Part shown: piece after piece, positions 51,925-63,024 of the stretch
Numbering within the stretch: the stretch's first letter is position 1
Layout of the letters: each line of letters opens with the position of its first letter
Assembly: GCF_019393635.1 (NCBI RefSeq)
Contig: NC_057862.1
Coordinates: 479,450,669-479,514,668, forward strand
Source of the DNA: Dromiciops gliroides
Lineage: Eukaryota > Chordata > Mammalia > Microbiotheria > Microbiotheriidae
Direction: 5' to 3'
DNA: 64,000 nt
Made by a program: the position numbers and the translations under genes
The notes under the pieces: model-generated
What the model saw: the letters and a program-made list of their open reading frames with translations, nothing else
Database searches by the model: none
Told to the model about the DNA's origin: nothing

Positions 51925-52640
51925 CCTGTCTCCTACAAATAGATCAGAGAAATAATGTTTAATCTCTCCTACAAAATTAATAAACAGATAAGAAAAATTA
52001 TAATATCTTATATCTCCTATTAATCAGATCAGAGAACATGATATCCATACCTGTCCTCCTACAAAACAGATAAGAAACAGACAGGAAAAACATAATATTT
52101 CGTCCCAAGAAGAAATATAATACATGATCATGTGGAGACTCCCTTCCTAAGAGTGAAACTCAGGGGACTCCCCATTTCTGAGGGTTTTATGTTTTAGTCC
52201 ACTGATTACAGGGCGTTGTCAGTTTCAATAGTATGATACAGAAATTAACCCAGAAGCAAAAAGCAGTTTAACAATTTCAGTTATAACAAGTATGGAAGCA
52301 TCATAAGATTACAGGATTCCAAAAGAGGGTTTGGCAAGCATGAGGATGCCCAGATGTTATCATATATAATTTCCCGAGGAAAAAGAAGTCACTAGGTAGG
52401 ATCTTTTATCTGCTAGCTCTCTGGGTTCAGTTTGGAGTTCAGTTGAAGGACATTTTGCTTCTATTAATCCAGGGTTTCATAAAAATACTTTTGGATAATA
52501 AAGTACCTCCATCAAACCCAGGTGATCCATATATTCATATTAACATTCTGATATACTGTTTATTCAATATCTGGATTAACCTTCATTTTTGGGGATGTGA
52601 TAGTCTTCCATTTGGATCTGTCTAGACAGGAAGCAAAGGG
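51925..52640 (+). mobile_element. possible LTR-like element (fossil), very uncertain
   Basis: The first 180 bases hold four imperfect units of about 40-50 bp, each with 'CTCCTA' followed by an 'AGATCAGAGAA' or 'AGATAAGAAA' block (near 51931, 51965, 52012, 52054). A polyadenylation-like AATAAAG follows near 52498. An array of short repeats ahead of a possible polyadenylation site fits a U3-R layout, but no ends, flanking duplication or retroviral genes are seen. Confidence 0.25.
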
Positions 52641-52832
52641 CATTAGATAATTTCAAAGAGTTTGTGCTGCTCCAGAAAGGGCTTCTTTTGCTCCACTTCC
52701 TCCTAGTCTTATTTCTAGAAAGTTTCTAATTTACCAATGGCTTGTGATTCTGAAGTTGTATCTTACTGTTTCAATCAACAATCATTGTTGCTGTTACAGT
52801 ATTTAGTTAGATCTGAAGGCAGGAATGTTATT

Positions 52833-53055
52833 GTAATTGTTCAATAGTGTGACTTTTTGTGACCCCATTTGGGGTTTTCTTGGCAAAGAAACTGGAATGG
52901 TTTGTCATCTCCTTCTCCAGAACTTTTTTTTTACAGATGAGGAAACGGAGGCAAATAGGGTTGAATGACTTGCCCAGGGTCACATAGTTACTAGGTATCT
53001 GAGATCAGATTTGAACTCAAGTCTTCCTGACTCCAGATCCTGCACTCTATCCACT
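52833..53055 (-). mobile_element. MAR1-type SINE, full length
   Basis: Reversed tail 'TGACCCCATTTGGGGTTTTC', 'GAATGGTTTGTCATCTCCTT', core 'TTACAGATGAGGAAACGGAG' and head to 'GCACTCTATCCACTTT'. Confidence 0.9.
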
Positions 53056-53334
53056 TTTTTTTTTCTTTCTGGGATTGCTCTCCAGATTTCTTTACATTTG
53101 ATTTCTCCTTATGATTATACACAGAATAGCAAAGTCCTCTCATAGACCTATGACCCCTTGTAAACTATAAAGCACCAAATGAGTGTGAAGTGTTATCACT
53201 ATCATTCCTTAAAAAAATTAATAACCTGAAGAACCTCCTTTTTCAGATGTTTTCTTCACCTTGTCTTTGTTCCTAGGGAAGTACTGCTTGCAGACTGTAT
53301 TGTTCAAAATACTCTATTTTGAGATAGTCTGTAA

Positions 53335-53495
53335 TGTATGCAACCTGTGTTTGAATACCAGCTCTCCCAGTTAATAGCTGTGTGACCTCAGGCAAGTTGT
53401 TTAGCCTCTCTTGACTAGTTTCCTCGGTGGCAAATTAAGGGGTTTGAACAAGATCTCTAAGGTTCTTTCTGGCTCAGATGCTCTATGACTATATG
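53335..53495 (+). mobile_element. MIR3
   Basis: 'TAATAGCTGTGTGACCTCAG', 'GGGGTTTGAACAAGATCTCT' and 'TCTTTCTGGCTCAGATGCTC'. Confidence 0.72.
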
Positions 53496-53499
53496 ATAT

Positions 53500-53980
53500 G
53501 ACTGGTATCTGATGGACTCTAGTGTCCTGATTCAGAACTGGACTTGAATAGAAAAAAAAATCTCAGCTGTTTTCAAATTTGTTAAATTACTAAATTCTCT
53601 TTAACTCTCAGAAAACTAGGGGAAAAAATGGCTACTGCATTATCCTTATCTGCTTCTCAAGTATTACTTTGTTAGAAGAAAGACCTCATGTCCCTAAAGG
53701 GATTTCCCACATATCTCTATTTCTCTGAATGTATATGTAGGTTACTCAATTTGTTCTCCCAGAGTTTTGTATTTCTTTTTTTTAAAGCAGCAATGCATTT
53801 TGTTTTTGATACAACAGATGTTTCCCAACATATGCTGAAACAAACTACTTTACAAAGACCATTCCCTGAAGGAAAAAAAAAGTTAGGTAATTGCTTGTTA
53901 ACAGAAAGGAAGAATGTATCTTTTGATTTTGACCATTGTATTTAACAGAATTTTGTTGCCCTTCTGTGTTGACTTTGTTG
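53500..53980. other. single-copy stretch, no feature seen
   Basis: An 85-codon frame (53688-53945) shows no known motif. Confidence 0.5.
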
Positions 53981-53984
53981 CCAT

Positions 53985-54495
53985 TATTGCAGTAGTTCTA
54001 TTTACTGTATTTTATTCCTGCTGCTTCCTTTCTTTCATGTAACTTCATACATTTTCCCTAAGCTTTTCTAAACTTTCCACATGTATCATTCCTTAAGGCA
54101 TGGTCATCATCTATCACACTCATGTATCATAATTTTTTGAACCATACCAATGATTGGGCACGTATTTTAGTTCCAGATTTTTTATATAATTGATAATGCT
54201 TCTTCTCTAGCTGTCGATAGTCTTCTTAGTCCCAGTTGCCAAATCTCTGGACTAAATGATATGAACACTTTAGTGGCTTTTCTTGATAAGTTTCAAATTA
54301 TTTTCTAGAATAGTTAAACCAAATAACATCAGCAGTAGTGAATTAATTAGGGCATCTTCTCATTGCCCCACCAGAAAAAAAAAGTTACTCCTTGTCTTTA
54401 AGTATCTTTGTTTGTTTGATGCAGTTTTCATGTTCATTTTTTCATTCATTAGTGATTTTTAAAAAATAGTTATTGATTGCATTTCTTTGAAAATA
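53985..54495 (-). mobile_element. L1 3' end, diverged
   Basis: 'TTCATGTAACTTCATACATT', 'CACTCATGTATCATAATTTT', 'CTGGACTAAATGATATGAAC' and 'TCAAATTATTTTCTAGAATA' follow the order of the reversed L1 3' region at 2900-3250. Heavily decayed. Confidence 0.5.
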
Positions 54496-54504
54496 AATTC
54501 AGGT

Positions 54505-54735
54505 AGGTGATACAGTAGATAGAATGCTGAATCTGGAGTTGGGAAGATCTCTGTTTAAATCCTGCCTCAGATACTTAGTTCTGTAACCCTAGACAAGTAA
54601 CTTAAATCTGCCTGTCTCAGTTTTTCTCACCTGTAAAATAATAATAACACCTACGTTTCAAGGTTGTTGTGAGGATCAAATGAAATAATAATTTTAAGGT
54701 GCTTTGCACACCTTAAAACACTATATAATTCTTCT
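54505..54735 (+). mobile_element. MIR
   Basis: 'AGGTGATACAGTAGATAGAA', 'CTGTAACCCTAGACAAGTAA', 'CCTACGTTTCAAGGTTGTTG', 'AAGGTGCTTTGCACACCTTA'. Confidence 0.8.
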
Positions 54736-54739
54736 TATA

Positions 54740-55800
54740 TTTTTTGTGTGTTCATTACTTATTTGCTTTGTCTGATATTGCTTCATTTAACATATATGTA
54801 TTAAGTTTCTAACATATATGACTTCTAATATCCTTAGTAAAGCCCATGAATAGTACGTGGAACTGCATATCTCATTGATATTGAAGACATTCTCTATGTC
54901 CAATTATTTCAAATTATCACTAGATGATCAGTTTCTTTTTGATGGATCATGAACACAATACCTGTGTAGAGAAGTTAGTGATGTGGCATTTTTATAGGGA
55001 TCTCATTCCTATTACTTGTGTTGTACTCCAGACACAAGATCAAAATCATACATGTTCAGACAACATTATCATATTTCTTTATGGTCAACCCTAATCATTG
55101 TCCTAAAAATATGGGTGAAGAGATGGTTTCTTTTGTTTGTTTTCTGCATTTTCTAGAACATTCTTTCCTTGATCAAGTGGGAGAAAATTTTTTCTAAATT
55201 TGCTTAATTATGATTATTAATGCAATTTTGAAGAAGTCTATTCCCCTTTGTAGGCCTCATATCATCTGTGATGATGATAATATTCACTGTGATCCTAGGA
55301 TATAGACCTGAAAGTACCTTGAAACATTATCCAATTCAACCTCTTTATTTCATTTCAAATGACTGCCAACCTCCATTAATTTTTATTTTATTTTAGTCCA
55401 CACATTAACCTTAACAACTTAGTATCAAAAAGGGCTTGATTTCTTTCCTATCATTTCTAGTTATATATTGTTGGTCTATGCTTTTCACATTTTCTTACTT
55501 TTCATAGTAAGTGAACAGTCTGTATTTATTTTCCAAGGTTTCTTACAATTAGTATTATTACATAGTTCATATTAAGACAATAGAACTGGAGAAAGTCATA
55601 CAGCCATCTTAAGTACATGATAAATTCATTCTAAGTACATTATAAACTTCAACTGGGCCCTCATTGATGCAAGGCAATACCTTTATTTTTCCCCAATTCA
55701 TTCCTTATCTCACACACTTTAGAAGCTATTCTAAACATTTTCTTCTCTCTTTAAGTCTTCCACATTTTCCCCTCCCACTTTAGTGAGAGCCATATCTACT
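54740..55800. other. mostly single-copy stretch, no gene seen
   Basis: A weak reversed MIR3-like tail lies at about 55285-55345 ('GATCCTAGGATATAGACCTG'). Nothing else recognised. Confidence 0.45.
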
Positions 55801-55802
55801 TT

Positions 55803-56055
55803 TGGGGGAGTGAGGTGGCTCAATGGGTAGAACACTGAGCTTGGAATCAGGAAGACTCATCTTCAGTTAAAATGTGGCCTCACACTTACTAGCTGTGTGA
55901 CCCTGGGCAAGTCACTTAACCTTGTTTGCCTTAGTTTCCTCACCTGTAAAATAAGTTGGAGAAGGAAACAGCAAACCACTCCAGTATCTTTGCCTAGAAA
56001 ATTCCAAAAAGGGGTCACATAGAGTCAGACATGACTGAAGTGACTGAAAACCATT
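55803..56055 (+). mobile_element. MAR1-type SINE, full length
   Basis: 'GGAGTGAGGTGGCTCAATGG' head, 'GCCTTAGTTTCCTCACCTGT' core, 'GGAAACAGCAAACCACTCCA', 'GGGGTCACATAGAGTCAGAC' and 'ATGACTGAAGTGACTG'. Complete RTE-like tail. Confidence 0.92.
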
Positions 56056-56059
56056 TCTC

Positions 56060-56935
56060 TCTCTGCAACATTTCTTACATCTGATCCCTTCTTTCTACTC
56101 ACCTTAATGTAAGATAACACTTGAACCCTGCCTTATTTAAGAAAGGATTTTTGCCATGGTATTATTCCAGAAATACCTTTGACCTCTGTATTTATTTCCC
56201 AGGCCCTTAAATTTTATAGTGATTAATTATAATCAATTCAATATTCTTCTTCCTCCTCTTTTCTCCTCCACTGTGTAAAATGTCACTGGCATTTAGTAGT
56301 TAACCAAAATAATACTATATTATTTTTATGATAATTGCATTGAGACAGTGACTAGTTAATCACAGTTATAAAAAATATATATTAATTAAAGCATTTTGGG
56401 TAATGTCCTGTGTCACTTCCAGGGACTGTTCTTTTCTGGTTATGTAAGTTAGATGTGCTCTATATATTGCCAAAATTTTGAAATATTTAAATATTTTTCT
56501 TGTGTCTTATAAAAAATGCTTAGCATTCCTGGGAATCAGATTTGATAGAATCTCCTAATTTCTGCTATATCATAAAAATTTTTTCTGCCTTTTATATTTT
56601 TGAGAATAAAAATCTCATAAAATTTGATTTTATGCTTTTGATATGTTTTCCTTTTTTGCTATTTCAATATTATCTACTTATTACAGGCTTGAATCTTGAT
56701 CAAGATGAGTCTGAGTGAATTGAATTTTATGCTTGCCACCTGTTGGAGTACTGTGAATTTGATTGATTTGCAAAATTTCTAGAAATTTCTATATTGTTTC
56801 CTGAAATAGAGTAATTAGATTCTTCACTTTACACTTTTCAACAAGTTTGATAGTTCTTAAACTTTGTATCATTGCTCAGTCCTCCTGGGATGTCACTCCT
56901 TTCTGCAATGCTATCAAATCTTTTTCAGTTTTATT
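56060..56935. other. AT-rich stretch, no gene seen
   Basis: No repeat I can name, although the composition would fit decayed LINE sequence. Confidence 0.4.
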
Positions 56936-56939
56936 ATTT

Positions 56940-57125
56940 AGTATAAAGAGTACTTGATTTGGAATCAAGGAGACCATGAGAAAATCTCTTATTTTCCCTC
57001 AACTTCACTTTCCTATTCTGAAAAATCAGAAGAACAATACCCACAGAACCCATTTCAGAGGGTATTTGTGTGGATCAAATGAGATAATGCATGTCAAAAA
57101 TGTCAGTTATTATTATTATCCTGGT
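56940..57125 (+). mobile_element. MIR
   Basis: 'AAGAGTACTTGATTTGGAAT', 'GTGTGGATCAAATGAGATAA' and 'AATGTCAGTTATTATTATTA'. Confidence 0.7.
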
Positions 57126-57201
57126 GAACTCATTCTCATTTTTTTTGATGGAGTTCAGGTAGAAATTGTTTGAGAAGAAGTGGCTATCCTGCTATTCTTT
57201 T

Positions 57202-57346
57202 TTTTTTTTTTTTTTGTGAGGCAATTGGGGTTAAGTGACTTGCCCAGGGTCACACAGCTAGTATTAAGTGTCTGAGGCCGGATTTGAACTCAGGTACTCC
57301 TGACTCCAGGGCCGGTGCTCTATCCACTGCACCACCTAGCTGCCCC
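57202..57346 (-). mobile_element. short poly(A) SINE, full length, type B
   Basis: T-run, 'GTGAGGCAATTGGGGTTAAG' to 'CTAGCTGCCCC'. A perfect 16-bp target duplication ATCCTGCTATTCTTTT lies at 57186-57201 and 57347-57362. It lacks 'AGTGTTA' around 'CTAGTATTAAGTG'. Confidence 0.96.
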
Positions 57347-57449
57347 ATCCTGCTATTCTTTTACACTTAATGTTCTACCTACTATTGTAGGTGGATAAAA
57401 TTATTTTTAAAATAATTGGATGAAAGTATTGAGATAAAAGTTTATTTTA

Positions 57450-57590
57450 TGATTAGTCTATAATTGTTTATCATCATTATGCCATTCTGTCTGGGGAATC
57501 AAATCTCTTAATCTTTCTGGGACTTGATTTCCTCTTCTGCAAATAAATAGATAAACCAGGAGGTTGGAGTAGATGGCTATGATTCTGGTT
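57450..57590 (+). mobile_element. MIR3
   Basis: 'GGGACTTGATTTCCTCTTCT', 'GGAGGTTGGAGTAGATGGCT'. Tail end short. Confidence 0.6.
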
Positions 57591-57654
57591 TTTAATAATT
57601 ATCCTTTTGCTTGTATTTTACATAGATATTTCTAAACATCACCTTGAATAAATG

Positions 57655-57970
57655 CATGAAAACCCTTTTATTAAGCACTTATTATGTTCTAGGAACTATT
57701 CTAAGCACTTGAAATACAAAAACAAAAATGAGATTGTTCTTACTTTCAAGGAGTTTATATTCTAATAAAGGGAGACAATGATAATAGGAGAGTGGTAGCT
57801 AGGAAAGAATGTTTTGACTACAAAAGAAGAGTGGACAAAGTCATAGGGCACTGGATTGACCTTTACAGCAACAATAGCAATATTGATTTGGTTATCATTT
57901 CCATAGCAAGACATGGAAAAGGGGAGGAAGGGAATGCATAGAACAGTGTTTCAGAAAGACAACAGCTTTG
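57655..57970 (-). mobile_element. L2 3' end
   Basis: 'TTTTATTAAGCACTTATTAT', 'GGAACTATTCTAAGCACTTG', 'CAAGGAGTTTATATTCTAAT'. The part after 57800 is very diverged. Confidence 0.6.
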
Positions 57971-57974
57971 AAGT

Positions 57975-58455
57975 GTAGTTGGGAGTCTGGGGCTAATAAG
58001 TATAGTAGAGTCTCACTAACTGGAATAAAACAGTTCCAGGATAGGAGTTCCAATAGCAGCCATTGTCACAAGAGAAGGACAGCAGGGGAAAAAAAATTAC
58101 TTAGTTGTGTTAAATTCCATTCCTATCTTGTTTAATCTTGTGATAGTTTTACAAAATTAAATTATTTTATTTCTTCTAATGTGTTAATTATCTATTTTGT
58201 TGTATCTTAATTTTTATTTTGCTTTCTTTCTTATGCTACAGTTGGGGTTGGTTCACTGTATTTTTCATTTGTGATTTTGTCTTTTCTCTTAATACATACA
58301 AACATGTAAATATTCATTAGGCAGACACTCTTATTTGGTTTATTTCTTAAAATAATTTAAAATTTATTTTCTGATAATTTTCTTCCTTTGGGGAATTATT
58401 GTATTCAAGAGAGCTATTAAAAAGTCAAAATCCTTGCCATATTTAATAGCTCCAT
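57975..58455. other. AT-rich stretch, no feature seen
   Basis: No repeat or gene recognised. Confidence 0.45.
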
Positions 58456-58459
58456 CTGC

Positions 58460-58600
58460 AACTCACAATACTTTAGTTTTATTGGTACAGAAAATGAGGC
58501 CTCCAAGGGTTAGAAGACTTGCCAAAGGTCATGTAGGGAATGAGTATTCGAGCTAAGATTTGTAATGATATGCTTTGATTTCAGATCAGTGCTCCCTCTG
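58460..58600 (-). mobile_element. MIR3-like CORE-SINE
   Basis: 'GACTTGCCAAAGGTCATGTA' and 'TTTCAGATCAGTGCTCCCTC' keep the reversed core and head order. Confidence 0.5.
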
Positions 58601-58659
58601 TGGTGAGTTACAATGATTCCTATAAAACCTTGGCTCTTACTTTAACAGAACTTACTTTA

Positions 58660-58735
58660 AGAAAATTTTAGTTTCCTTATCTATAAAATAATGATACCAT
58701 AGGTACTTTCCAACTCTTAATTCTGTGATTTTATG
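58660..58735 (+). mobile_element. MIR3 tail fragment
   Basis: 'TAGTTTCCTTATCTATAAAA' and 'CTTTCCAACTCTTAATTCTG'. Confidence 0.55.
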
Positions 58736-58827
58736 AAGTCCAAATTATCTTTTTTCCCTCTCTCTATATCATTTTGTAATAACAATGTGTTTTTAATATC
58801 ATGATGACGATATGTGTTTTTAAAGTC

Positions 58828-58977
58828 TTTTTTTTTTTTTTGGTGAGGCAATTGAGGTTAAATGACTTGCCCAGGCTCACACAGCTAGTAAGTGTTAAGT
58901 GTCTGAGGTCGGATTTGAACTCAGGCCCTCCTGAATCCAGGGCTGGTGCTCTATCCACTGTGCCACCTAGCTGCCCC
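58828..58977 (-). mobile_element. short poly(A) SINE, full length
   Basis: T-run, 'GGTGAGGCAATTGAGGTTAA' to 'CACCTAGCTGCCCC'. Target duplication TGACGATATGTGTTTT (58805-58820) against TGACAATATGTGTTTT (58978-58993), one mismatch. Confidence 0.95.
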
Positions 58978-58994
58978 TGACAATATGTGTTTTA

Positions 58995-59470
58995 ATGTAG
59001 ATAAACACATGAATTTGAAATTTGCAAAGCATGTTCTGAAAAGCAGAATTTGGACTAATAAAATCTAAAGGCCCTTTGACTTCTACAAGCCTAAGCCTCT
59101 CAGGACCGGGTCCAATTTGAGTTACTACACAGGTGGCTCCTATTTTGCATAATATGGGAAATACCAATTTACATATTTTGATCAGAGCAAAACTAGATAG
59201 TTTGGGTCCAAAAACCCCCCCAGATGACCTAAACCACCTTATTTGACTATCTACATTGATCTAAGGAATTGAATGATTTGATCTTCACTTCCCATTGTGT
59301 ACTTAAGCCTGTCCATTAACTTTTTAAGGTAATTTTGCCTTTATGTGTTACAAGAAGTAGAATAACTGAGTTAAGAATAAGATTGCTGCCATTAAACCTT
59401 TGATTAATTGCCACGCTATAAAGGGATTATTCTGTTTGGTCCCAGGGAGAAGAATTAGGAGAAATTCATA
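58995..59470. other. single-copy stretch, no feature seen
   Basis: No repeat or gene recognised. Confidence 0.5.
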
Positions 59471-59474
59471 GATT

Positions 59475-59615
59475 TGTTCATTCATTCAACAAGGATTTAT
59501 TGGGTACATGCTGTGACAGACTGTGAACTTCGCAGTGGAATTAGAAAGACAAAACTAGACAGGCCTTGCCTTCAAGGAGCTTACATGAATCTTATAGGGG
59601 GACAGGATTAGACTT
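59475..59615 (-). mobile_element. L2 3' end
   Basis: 'TTCATTCATTCAACAAGGAT', 'TTATTGGGTACATGCTGTGA', 'CTTCAAGGAGCTTACATGAA'. Confidence 0.7.
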
Positions 59616-59619
59616 ACTA

Positions 59620-59875
59620 ATAACTAATGTTTTTTACTATTCTTTAAAGGTTGAAAAAAGCTTTACAAATATTATCTCATCCTTATCCTCACAACGGCAC
59701 TGAGAGGTAGATGCTATTATTCTCATTTTGCAGATTAAAAAACTGAGGCAAACAATGGTTAAAGTCACTCACTCAGAATGAACACAGCCAACAAGTGTTT
59801 GAAGTAGGATTTGAACTCGGATCATCTTGTGTCTGAGTCCAACATTCTTTCTACTGCATCACCTAGCTGCCTCAA
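59620..59875 (-). mobile_element. MIR, full length
   Basis: 'TACAAATATTATCTCATCCT', 'GCACTGAGAGGTAGATGCTA', 'TTTTGCAGATTAAAAAACTG', ending 'CTACTGCATCACCTAGCTGC'. Confidence 0.85.
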
Positions 59876-59924
59876 TACAAGGAGACATTTAAAGCTGCTA
59901 AAAGTGAAAGAGGATGCCTTGGAA

Positions 59925-60065
59925 GGTCTTAGTTAGGATCTCCCTAGCAAAGACGGGATGATCACTACTCAGATAAATTGTAGAGGGGATTCTTGTTAAG
60001 GTCTGGGTTCAACCAAGTGGTAGTTGAAGTTTCTTCCATCTCTGAGCTTCTGAGATTTTGTACAT
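59925..60065 (+). mobile_element. L3/CR1-like 3' tail
   Basis: 'GATCTCCCTAGCAAAGACGG', 'TGTAGAGGGGATTCTTGTTA' and 'CCATCTCTGAGCTTCTGAGA', the sister of 20250-20345. Confidence 0.45.
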
Positions 60066-60360
60066 TCCTTGGGAATCTCTTTCCCTTTCCACCTTCCATG
60101 TAAATGAAAATAATTTCACACCAGAGGCTGATCTTAAGGAGGATGCTTTTTGAATGGAATTGTCTTTAGTGCTTTAGTTGGTAGAATGAGCCTAGACAGT
60201 AGGCGGCCTTCTACTATTGCACCTAAGGGGGCAGTATTGCATCCTTAAAGTGTATTATAAGAGAGGAAACACAAAGGTAATTAAAATCTGTTTTCATTCA
60301 TATCAATGTATGATCTTAAGTCATTTTGTCTAACCCTGTTTTTCTCCCTCCTCACCCATC
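60066..60360. other. single-copy stretch, no feature seen
   Basis: No repeat or gene recognised. Confidence 0.5.
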
Positions 60361-60361
60361 C

Positions 60362-60362
<1 letters not shown>

Positions 60363-60429
<67 letters not shown>
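60363..60429. repeat. (CA)n microsatellite, about 33 units
   Basis: Uninterrupted ACAC run of about 67 bases. Confidence 0.97.
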
Positions 60430-60431
<2 letters not shown>

Positions 60432-60739
60432 TACCACTATTTTGCAGATCTTTCTCAGGAAATCTAGTCCTTATAATACCAAATACCACCCCCCATCCAA
60501 TATTCTCCTTTGTTAAGAGAAATCCTAAGATTTATATATTTCTTCATCACCCCCTCCCTCTGATTTTCTCTTGCCTTTCTTTCTGCAAAAGAGTGAAACA
60601 CAATTTCAGCCTCGATCCATAGCTCTGTCTTTGTTATAGTTCTTTGCATCTGTGGGGTGAGCATGCCTTTCATAATTTTCACTTCCAGAAGAGCTACCTT
60701 GTACAAACTGTAAGAGAGAAATGAGTCAAAAATGAAATT

Positions 60740-60900
60740 GACCTTAAACTCTTCTAGGATCATAGATGTAGCTCTGGAAAGGCCCTCAGGTATCATGAGA
60801 TCCAGATTTCTCATTTTACACATCAGGAAACTGAGGCCCAGGGAGCTCAAATGATTTACACAGGGTCATAGAGGTACCAAGTGACAAAGCATAAATTGGA
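60740..60900 (-). mobile_element. MIR3
   Basis: 'GGATCATAGATGTAGCTCTG', 'TTTTACACATCAGGAAACTG', 'AGGCCCAGGGAGCTCAAATG', 'CACAGGGTCATAGAGGTACC'. Confidence 0.78.
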
Positions 60901-60904
60901 GCCT

Positions 60905-61300
60905 GGCAAAGGGAGAAAATTGATTTGGATACTTTTCTCTGACTTGAAAGCTAGTTTTCCTTTCTCCTCACTGGACTGGGTTCTGTTTCTGGATTCCTGC
61001 AGACAAATCTCTCCATCCTACAAAATCTCCATAGTGTATATAAACTGGGAAGCTAAGAAGTGAATTAAGGAAATCAAATGTGAAGAAGCAGATTTTCCTG
61101 ATTTGGGGGTGGTGAAGGAGGAGAATACAAAAATGTTTCTGCTTTTATCTGGTGTGAGAATTTGCATTTATATGCCTTCTTGATAAAAGTCCCCAAATAT
61201 GCCCAGATAAGGTGAGTATTGTGTAAAACTCCCCTTCATCTTCCTGCATTGCCCTCCCCCCAACACCAAACTTTCAAGCCATTCTACTTGGCACACACTC
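60905..61300. other. single-copy stretch, no feature seen
   Basis: No repeat or gene recognised. Confidence 0.5.
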
Positions 61301-61301
61301 A

Positions 61302-61700
61302 ATTAACTTTCCATTTTCAGTGGCCCTGTCCTACATTATGACTTATCAGCTGTTTGGTGCTTGTCACTAAAAGAAGCAGAGATTGGTGAGAGGAAAAGGG
61401 GGGAGGGAGTGGAAGAGAAGAAGCAGGCTGTGGAATGCATTCCCCTATTCCTGTGAAATGCCAAAGCCAACCCATGTGTTAGCAAAAGGTTTTCTAATAA
61501 GGAGAATAATGAACTTCAGTTTCTGACCTCCTGGCACGACAGCCGTATTTATCAGAAGGGACATGTGACGCGTTAAGACACACAGCTTGGACTTGAAGGA
61601 AACAGCTGTTCGTTCACTTCATGCTTTAGCACTTGGCAGCTGGACAAGAAAGGGTGATGTTTGTGTGGAATACCTCTGCAGACGGACTCTGGTTAAGTAA
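61302..61700 (+). other. candidate non-coding or alternative first exon (weak)
   Basis: Single-copy, less AT-rich than its surroundings. It starts with a good splice-acceptor-like string (AACTTTCCATTTTCAG, ending 61320) and ends with a strong donor-like string (GTTAA followed by GTAAGTAATT, near 61697). Inside lie an E-box-like GGACATGTGACGCG (about 61560) and an ATG (about 61657) opening a 15-codon frame, M-F-V-W-N-T-S-A-D-G-L-W-L then into the donor. I do not recognise the peptide. Splice-like strings arise often by chance. Confidence 0.2.
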
Positions 61701-62100
61701 GTAATTGGAGATTTTGTCTTGTTTTCTGCAAGCCACCAACAGTTTCTTTTTCTTTTTTTTCTTTCTATTTCATGATACTTGGGAGAGAGAGAGATTTGAT
61801 TTGTCCCTGGGATTAATGTCCACTTGTATTTTTAATGGCATAATTGAACCTGTCTTATTGTTTAAACTACACCAATCTGCCTTTTTATGCTTTATTTAGT
61901 TTGATTAATATCATTTTCTCTACTTGGGGGAATGAATAGGCTATATTGTTTTAGGCCAGTAACAAGAAACAGGATAGTCTGTTGACAAAGGATAGGGTTG
62001 TTTCCCCCTCCCCTTCTACCTCTGATATATGGGTGGTTGGGCTTAGTCGTAAACTTTAGGTCATGCTGTGAAATAGCAGATGACTTACTGAGGTGCATGA
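61701..62100. other. single-copy stretch, no feature seen
   Basis: A T-rich run lies at 61745-61762. Nothing else recognised. Confidence 0.5.
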
Positions 62101-62400
62101 GTGAAGACTTTGAAAGTTTGCCACTGGAAAAGAAACCTTGAAAAGTGATCCAGGCAAATTTAGCTTAATTCCTGTATCTTATTTGAAGAGTTTCCTCCTT
62201 AATGCTAGAACAACACTCAATTTGACCGGGCAGGAAAACATGCCAGTAGGAAAAAAAGAGAAAAGCCAGGAGGTTAATGATATTGATAGACATGCAGTTA
62301 AATACATAGGTTACCATCTGACAGGTGCTGCCATTTGTGCGTTCTCTAGTTGATATTTTGCCTTAATTGAACTAATTTATCTTTGTTTAGCCTGGAACAG
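62101..62400. promoter_or_regulatory. possible conserved non-coding element (weak)
   Basis: No repeat signal. Dense in developmental-factor-like strings: TTAATTGAACTAATTTATC (homeodomain type, near 62363-62382), CTGACAGGTGCTG (TALE site plus E-box, near 62319) and TTAATGATATTGAT. Motif density alone is poor evidence. Confidence 0.2.
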
Positions 62401-62483
62401 AGCCTTTCCATGTCATAGGGCTTCTTCCTTTGGATGGGGAGGGGTGAGGGTAGAGATGAGATAGTGGAAATAATTACTTTTTT

Positions 62484-62506
62484 GTTTTGTTTTGTTTTGT
62501 TTTGGT
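62484..62506. repeat. (GTTTT)n
   Basis: Four to five GTTTT units. Confidence 0.9.
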
Positions 62507-62509
62507 AAC

Positions 62510-63020
62510 GCTCAAGGTTTTCCTTCATTTTAACATTGGGCTTGTCAATATTCTGACAACTTGCACCCCAGAGGTACTGCGTGTAGTTGATCAATGTATA
62601 TGCTGGGGTACAAGATATTGAAAGGATTTATCCCTCCACCACTCATCGATAATAAGATTTTTTTTGAGACGTAAAGAACAGAAGCCAGTCTGGAAACAAG
62701 AGATTAGTTGTGGGTTCTTGCCCTTTCTAGGATTCTGACCACACATGATGCATAAAAGGAGAGGCAAAGTGGAAGGTAGAGGAAAAGGAAGATCATTGAG
62801 GATGACATAGAACCTCTTGGAAGTAGTGGCGTCCTGAATCAGACATGGTACTGCAGAGTGATACCCAAATGCTTCTTGGCAACTTCCTTGGTTTTATTTA
62901 TCTACATAGAGTCAATGTCCGGGCGTAAATTCTTGACCTCCACTTCAGTTTTGTGTTTCTGCATTGCATGAATGTTTGTGGTCTGAGTAAGGCTGCTTCT
63001 GGGATTCATGCTTTTATTTG
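62510..63020. other. single-copy stretch, no feature seen
   Basis: No repeat or gene recognised. Confidence 0.5.
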
Positions 63021-63024
63021 GATT

